A program made the translations under genes and the position numbers. The notes below the pieces were generated by a model. It did no database searches, was not told where the DNA came from, and saw only the letters and a program-made list of their open reading frames with translations. From Lathyrus oleraceus (Eukaryota > Streptophyta > Magnoliopsida > Fabales > Fabaceae), in assembly GCF_024323335.1 (NCBI RefSeq), contig NC_066584.1, positions 420,771,819 to 420,835,818 of the forward strand: a DNA stretch of 64,000 nucleotides, read 5' to 3'. Below are positions 58,635 through 64,000 of this stretch, one piece after another. The first letter of the stretch is position 1. Each line of letters opens with the position of its first letter.

Positions 58635-59480
58635 CAATTAAAGTGGAAATTTGTTATACAGAGGAGAGTTGATGAAGAAAGGGAGCTAGGGAAGGAGGCT
58701 GTAGAAGTGAAGGAGGTTATGGAATTAATCAAGTTTGCTGGTTTGATGAAAACAGTTAATGCATTACCCCAATGTTTTGAAGGTTTAGTGGAGGAGTTTG
58801 TGGTGAATATCCCAGAGGATATTTTTGACAAGAATAACAAAGAATTCTGCAAGGTCTTTGTGAGAAGAAGGTGTGTAAGGTTCTCCTCAACTATAATGAA
58901 TAAGTTCCTAGGGAGAGGAACAGAAGGAGCTATTGAGTTAGAAGCCACAGACAATGAAGTCTGTAGGACAATCACTGCTGGTCAAGTCAAAGAATGGCCA
59001 AGAAAGAAGCATGACACTGCTGAGAGAGTAATTGATTTGGAGGAAGAGAGTTCAGAAGAGGAAGATGACACCTTGGTTCATCACTTGAAACAAAGTGTTG
59101 CAAATAAAATGAAAACCAGGAAAGGCAAGACTGTGGCTGAGATGTTGACAGCTAGAACTAGTAGGAAGGATGCTGTTGTAGGTCCTTCTAAATCATGGAG
59201 TAAAGTAGAGGTTCAGAAGAGGAAAATCAGAGAAAGCTCTGATTCTGAATATGATATCGAAGACGATGTCCCAGACATCTCACCTGCTAAAAGGCAAACT
59301 GTTAGAAAGCCTCCAGCTAAGGTTGTAGCTGTGCATTTGGACAACATTTCCTTCCATCTGGAAGATGGGGAAGCCAAGGAGTCAGATGCCCATACCTCAA
59401 GTGAGAGGTCTAATTCTCAAGATCAATCTAGTGGCAGTTCTGAATCTGAAAGTCAAGAAAATGCTACCTCCTCAAACTAA
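58635..59480 (+). CDS. Element E 3' ORF, plant-transposon-protein-like fragment
   Basis: ORF 58707-59480 downstream of pol. The segment CFEGLVEEFVVNIPEDIFD, then KEFCKVFVR and VRFSSTIMNKFLGR, is of the kind annotated as putative plant transposon protein domain in legume copia elements; this is recognition from memory. The domain is N-terminally truncated, and the rest (from about 59020) is acidic and Ser-rich with basic clusters, probably disordered. SIRE elements carry an extra 3' ORF in this place, sometimes called env-like; no signal peptide or membrane segment is seen here. Confidence 0.55.
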   Translation, partial: QLKWKFVIQRRVDEERELGKEAVEVKEVMELIKFAGLMKTVNALPQCFEGLVEEFVVNIPEDIFDKNNKEFCKVFVRRRCVRFSSTIMNKFLGRGTEGAIELEATDNEVCRTITAGQVKEWPRKKHDTAERVIDLEEESSEEEDDTLVHHLKQSVANKMKTRKGKTVAEMLTARTSRKDAVVGPSKSWSKVEVQKRKIRESSDSEYDIEDDVPDISPAKRQTVRKPPAKVVAVHLDNISFHLEDGEAKESDAHTSSERSNSQDQSSGSSESESQENATSSN

Positions 59481-60556
59481 GTTGTGGTGATGGTCCCCCT
59501 GTTATGATGACATGTGTGCTGTTTTGGATGTTGTTATGATTGTTTTGGAAGCTTGGATGTTTTGTTTCTGTTGAAATGTTTGTATTTTGTGGCAGTCCTT
59601 ACTGATGCCTTGATGTAATATTTGGGCTCTTAATGAGTTCCATGGATTTCTAATTATCTCAGCTATTACAGCTGTGTATAATTATGGTATGTATCTCCTA
59701 GCATTTATGTTTTAAGTCACCTTTGGTCAATTTTGACTAAAAAGGGGGAGAACTGATTATGTGGAGAGCTGCAGTTAAATATGTGGTTGTGGAGATCTAC
59801 AGTGCTGGTGTAGCTAGCTAGGCTAAACAGATGACAACTGATGATGTTGAATAGAATGATGTTCTATGATGTTCTATTCTGTGATGTTGGAAGAGATGTC
59901 TGATGTAAGACATAATGGTTCGGTTTTGTGATGTTGGAGGAGATGTCTGATGTAAGACAAAATGATGTTCTGTTTTGTGATGTTGGAGGAGATGTCTGAT
60001 GTAAGACAGAATGGTGTTCTGTTCTGAGATGTTAGAGGAGATGTCTGATGTTCTGTGCAAGCTCTGTGTTGTACAGGTGATGTTGAAGGAGATGTCAGAA
60101 GGAGGTTCTGAATGTTAACATGTTGAAGGAGATGTCAGAAGGAAATTCTGAATGTTAACGTGTTGAAGGATATGTCAGAAGGAAATTTTGAATGTTAACA
60201 TGTGGAAGTAGATGTCAGAATGATATTCTGACTGTTACAGGTGTTGTGGTTACAGGTGCTGTTATTATCATGGGAGTTGTATGTGGTGCATAGATTTAGG
60301 GGGAGAAGAAGTACCCTTGTGAATTTGTGTGTCTTACTAGTTGGATCCATAACTAGTAATTCTGTTTCTGTTGCACAGATTTAGGGGGAGGAGAAGTACC
60401 CTTGTGCATGTGTGCATTACTAGTAGCCATAGCTAGTAATTGTTTTGCTTTTGCTGCTGATTAAACTACTGTTATGTTGTTTAACTGCTGATAGTTTACC
60501 TTGTGAACAAAAAGGACAGATATATGTTTTAGCCAAAATTTTCCAAAGGGGGAGTT
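59481..60556 (+). other. 3' non-coding region of element E with repeats and four polypurine tracts
   Basis: Holds ~55-bp repeats with GGAGATGTCTGATGTAAGAC (59880-60050), ~50-bp repeats with GAAGGAGATGTCAGAAGG and CAGAA/TTCTG arms (60075-60235), and purine tracts at 59739-59752, 60298-60311, 60383-60396 and 60545-60554. Only the last abuts the LTR. Confidence 0.75.
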
Positions 60557-61749
60557 TGTTGATTCTGAGTTTTGGCAGCAATTTTGGTAAAACAAAGAGT
60601 GTTCACAAGATGTTATGTGTGATGTCTTAACATGAGATATCCTATGTACCTGTTGGAGTTCAAGAATGCCACATACAATGCCATAGCTTCTGATATTGGA
60701 TGTACCTGCTGGAGCTTAAATGAAAGACATGTTCATGCAGGATTATTTCAGATGACATACACAAGGTCATGGCATCTGATATGGCTGTACCTACTGGAAG
60801 TTATAAACGGAATTATTGGATTATACAGGATTTTTCAAGGATGTCAGACCCGATGTCATGACATCCTGTACACAGAACATTCAGTATGAATGTCTGGTGT
60901 TTTGTGATTGCACAATTAAAGGCAATCTTTGTATGATTGAAGATATGATTAGCTGGCGCATTCAATCATGGATTACAACCAAATTTACTTATTTTACAAG
61001 GAGATCTAACCAGCTGTTATAAAAAGATTTGATTGGAAAATAGATTTAGGGTTTTCAAGATGTCCAAGCCCAGTTGAATGCTTCTATAAAAAGGGACTTA
61101 GAAAACCTGTTTGAACACATAACCAATACTGAGCGAAATATAGAGAGAGAGTTAGGGTTTATGTCTTGTTTAGTCGTAAGACTTGTAAGCCATTCAAGTC
61201 ATCCATTGATGATTGAATTGGTCTGATTTATGGTTGTAATTTGTCGCTCTAAAGTTGTTAAGCAAGAGTGTGTGTCTACTTGATCAAAGCTATGAAGCAA
61301 GATCAAGTGTCTGTCTTCTTGATCAAAGCTGTGAAGCAAGATCAAAAGTGTGTCTACTTGATTGAAACTGTGAAGTAAAATCAAGAATGTGTAATTGAAA
61401 AGTATTTTCTTTTCTCAAGGGATTGTTGTTTAAGATCACAGGTGTGATTGTAGGGAAGTGAGTGGGTTCTCTTATCTAAGAGTGCTTAGGTAGAAATTGC
61501 ACGGGTAGAGATTAGGTGAGAAAGACTGTAACTTGTTGAAGTGTACGGAGAGTCTTTGAACTGATTCTATTTTAGTGGATTTCCTTCCTGGCTTGGTAGC
61601 CCCCAGATGTAGGTGAGTTGGACCGATCTGGGTTAACAATTGCTTGTGTCTCTTGCATTACTATTCTTTATCTTTATCATGTTTGCATAACTCATATATT
61701 AGTGTCGTGACATTACCTTCGATATCTCATATCTGATACCAGAATTTCA
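60557..61749 (+). repeat. 3' LTR of element E
   Basis: 1193 bp, about 97% identical to the 5' LTR by eye; ends AATTTCA before GTCAG. TATA candidate at 61085-61093. Confidence 0.93.
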
Positions 61750-61754
61750 GTCAG
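61750..61754 (+). other. Target site duplication, right copy, element E
   Basis: GTCAG, identical to 54257-54261. Confidence 0.9.
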
Positions 61755-62831
61755 CAAGATGAATCAGGGAAGAAAGAGTATGCTATATACTACTTGAGTA
61801 AGAAGTTCACCGATTGTGAGTCTCGATACTCAACGCTTGAGAAGACATGTTGTGCTTTGGCTTGGGTTGCTAAGTGCTTACGCCAGTATATGTTGAATCA
61901 TACCACTTGGTTGATATCTAAAATGGATCCAATCAAGTATATCTTTGAGAAGTCTGATTTAACTGGGAGGATTTCCTATTGGCAGATGTTGTTATCTGAG
62001 TATGACATTGAGTATCGAGCTCAGAAAGCTATTAAAGGTAGTATCTTGGCTCACCACTTGGCACATCAACTAATTGAGGAATATCAGTCTGTTCAGTATG
62101 ACTTCCCAGATGAGGAGATTTTGTATTTGAAGATGAAATATTGCGATGAGCCTACGCTCGATGAAGGGCCAGAGCCTGGTTCCCAATGGGGTATGGTGTT
62201 CGATGGCGCTGTTAATCAGTATGGAAATGGTATTGGGGCAGTGATTATTACTCCTCAGGGCACACATTTTCCTTTTACAGCAAGGCTAACTTTCAAATGC
62301 ACGAATAATATGGCGGAGTATGAGGCTTGTATTATGGGTTTAGAAGAGTGTATTGATTTTAGGATCAAGCATCTTGATGTTTATGGTGATTCGGCCCTTG
62401 TTGTTAATCAGATAAAGGGTGAATGGGAGACGAATCAGCCTGGCCTCATCCCATATAGAGATTATGCGAGGAGGATTTCAACTTTCTTTACTGAGGTTGA
62501 CTTTCATCATATTCCTCGAGATGAGAATCAGATGGCAGATGCGCTTGCTACACTTGCTCCGATGATTGTGGTAAAATACTGGAATGAAGATTCCAACATC
62601 ACTGTGATGCGCTTGGATAGACCAGCTCATGTATTTGCAGTTGAAGAAGTGAAAGACGGTAAGCCATGGTATTATGACATCAAGTGCTTTCTCCAAAGTC
62701 AGATTTACCCGCCCGGGGCATCAGTTAAAGACAAGAAGACTTTGAGGAGATTATCTGACAGTTTCTACCTCAATGGCGATGTGCTTTATAAGAGGAATTT
62801 TGACATGGTTCTGCTCAGTTGCGTGCATTGA
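61755..62831 (+). pseudogene. pol: Element C RNase H remainder and archaeal-type RNase H
   Basis: Resumes inside gypsy RNase H (QDESGKKEYA, YLSKKFTDCESRYSTLEKTC) and continues into the second, archaeal-type RNase H at about 62190-62570 (VFDGAVNQYGNGIGAV, NNMAEYEACIMGLEE, YGDSALVVNQ, DENQMADALATL). The frame is the same as in the RT part. TGA at 62829 ends it; A has CGT/Arg-type codon at this place, so CGA-to-TGA fits. Without E and the stop it would join the integrase. Confidence 0.88.
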
Positions 62832-63914
62832 AATGAAGCAGACCTGTTGATGACTGAAGTCCATGAGGGTTCATTTGGTACTCATTCTAATGGACATGCC
62901 ATGGCAAAGACGATGTTGAGAGCAGGCTACTATTGGCTGACAATGGAGTCTGACTACTGCAAATATGTGAAGAAATGCCACAAGTGTCAGATTTATGCGG
63001 ATAAGATTCATATTCCCCCGACACTTCTGAATGTTATTTCCTCACCATGTCCTTTCTCCATGTGGGGAATTGACATGATTGGCATGATAGAGCCAAAGGC
63101 GTCAAATGGTCACCGTTTTATTCTCGTAGCTATTGATTACTTCACCAAGTGGGTTGAAGCGGCATCATATGCGAATGTGACCAGGTAGGTGGTTGTGAAG
63201 TTTATCAAGAACCAACTCATATGCTGTTATGGTGTGCCAGATAAGATCATTACTAGTAATGGATCTAACCTGAACAACAAGATGATGAAAGAGCTGTGTA
63301 GCGAGTTCAAGATTGCACATCATAATTCTTCTCCCTATAGACCCAAGATGAATGGGGCTGTTGAAGCTGCTAACAAGAACATCAAGAAGTTTATCCAGAA
63401 GATGGTTGTTACGTACAAAGATTGGCATGAGATGCTGCCATTTGCCTTGCATGGCTATCGTACATATGTCCGCACTTCAACAGGGGCAACCCCTTTCTCT
63501 CTTGTATACGGTATAGAGGTTGTGCTCCCCGTGGAGGTTGAGATCCCATCAATGAGAGTCTTGATGGAAGCCAAGTTGACTGAGGCTGAATGGGTTCAGA
63601 GTCGTTATGACCAACTAAATTTGATTGAAGAGAAGAGATTAACTGCCATGTGCCATGGCCAGTTATATCAGCAAAGGATGAAGAAAGCCTTTGATAAGAA
63701 GGTCAAGCCTCGTATGTTCCGAGAAGGTGACCTCGTGCTCAAGAAAGTTTTGTCTTTTGCGCCCGATTCTAGGGGCAAGTGGACTCCAAACTATGAAGGT
63801 CCATATGTTGTTAAGAGAGCCTTTTCAGGCGGTGCTTTGATACTTATAACTATGGATGGGGAGGATTTCACTCGTTTTGTGAATTCAGATGTAGTCAAGA
63901 AATACTTCGCCTAA
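62832..63914 (+). pseudogene. int: Element C integrase, one stop and altered catalytic Asp
   Basis: Zinc-binding region (HEGSFGTH...CHKCQIYADK), core with WGIDMIG (first Asp present), a stop TAG at 63186 where A and B have Gln (CAG-to-TAG fits), then KIITSNGSNL where A and B have IITDNGSNL. The second catalytic Asp is therefore Ser. Glu (MNGAVEAANK) is present. The C-terminal domain runs to 63914 and is nearly identical to the D remnant. Confidence 0.88.
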
Positions 63915-64000
63915 AATAAAAACAGAATAGCTCGCTAAGTTGAAAACCCGAAAGGGCGACTTAGGCAAAAATGAGCGTCTCGGTGGATTGAAAACCCGAA
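63915..64000 (+). repeat. Post-integrase hairpin run, element C (window end)
   Basis: CTAAGTTG/CGACTTAG arms around CCCGAAAGGG, then GGCAAAAATGAGCG and the start of a second unit (GGATTGAAAACCCGAA) cut by the window end. Confidence 0.7.

Larger units (their letters stand above)
54262..61749 (+). mobile_element. Element E: SIRE/Maximus-type Ty1/copia element, internally deleted
   Basis: A 7.5-kb element with ~1.2-kb LTRs, tRNA-Met-type PBS, copia gag, fragments of pol, a 3' ORF and several polypurine tracts. Much of integrase and RT is deleted. LTR divergence is about 3% by eye plus a 26-bp and a 2-bp indel, so it is older than A and D. The host frame of C proves the insertion site. Confidence 0.9.
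29658..64000 (+). mobile_element. Element C: Ogre-type element interrupted by B, D and E
   Basis: The segments 29658-33175, 51563-54261 and 61750-64000 are successive parts of one element: ORF1, gag-protease, RT-RNase H and integrase. Segment boundaries coincide with the ends of D and E, and the reading frame is in register across both. Neither LTR is in the window. The sequence is closely related to D (integrase C-terminus nearly identical), so they belong to one family. No frameshift was seen in gag-pol, only stops. Confidence 0.9.

Noticed and set aside
55548..59480. A host gene encoding a zinc-finger/coiled-coil protein
   Set aside because: It lies between copia LTRs with PBS and PPT and joins pol fragments in the same frame.

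Overview
The window is plant repeat DNA made entirely of nested LTR retrotransposons; I find no host gene, tRNA, rRNA or CRISPR array. Very large Ty3/gypsy elements of the Tat/Ogre type (LTRs of 4-6 kb, an extra ORF1 before gag, two RNase H domains, an intron between protease and reverse transcriptase, a PBS starting TGGCGACTCTG) and a SIRE/Maximus-type Ty1/copia element point to a legume, most likely of the pea/vetch/faba-bean group. The host assignment is inference; the element types are read from the sequence.

Layout. Five elements, all on the + strand, are stacked inside each other. C is the oldest visible layer: an Ogre whose ORF1 begins left of the window and whose integrase ends at 63914. 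Three elements broke it. B (LTR 23667-29657) lies in ORF1. D (33176-51562, complete, TSD GAAGG) lies in the protease part of gag-pro. E (54262-61749, copia, TSD GTCAG) lies in the RNase H domain. Element A (from about 1.5 kb left of the window to 20554) is inserted in the integrase gene of B. Removing D and E, with one TSD copy each, leaves the codons of C in register at both sites.

Relative ages, from LTR differences counted by eye: D about 20 in 5.5 kb (0.4%), A about 40 in 2.75 kb (1.5%, plus 330-bp and 90-bp deletions in its 3' LTR), E about 36 in 1.19 kb (3%). B and C cannot be dated here but must predate what they host. D, the youngest, has lost almost all coding sequence, so it must have moved with proteins supplied by relatives. 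A carries stops, frameshifts and a lost integrase catalytic Asp. C has only in-frame stops, compatible with C-to-T changes at CG or CHG sites, plus a lost integrase Asp.

Most interesting signal: the long non-coding 3' regions between the integrase stop and the polypurine tract in A, B and D. They hold (i) a run of hairpins just after the integrase stop with C/G-capped GNRA-like tetraloops and covarying outer stems; (ii) many copies of a motif near TCCCCAGCAGAGT, which is the reverse complement of the element's own PBS and so equals the 3' end of its primer tRNA; (iii) arrays of short hairpins with a fixed loop and variable but complementary stems (loop CGGTAA in A, ATTCAG in B, a 14-nt nested loop ending GTAA in D). 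Compensatory stem changes argue for selection on structure, or for a copying process that preserves palindromy. I know of no description of these as a structured system; hypervariable, tandem-repeat-rich Ogre 3' UTRs are known.
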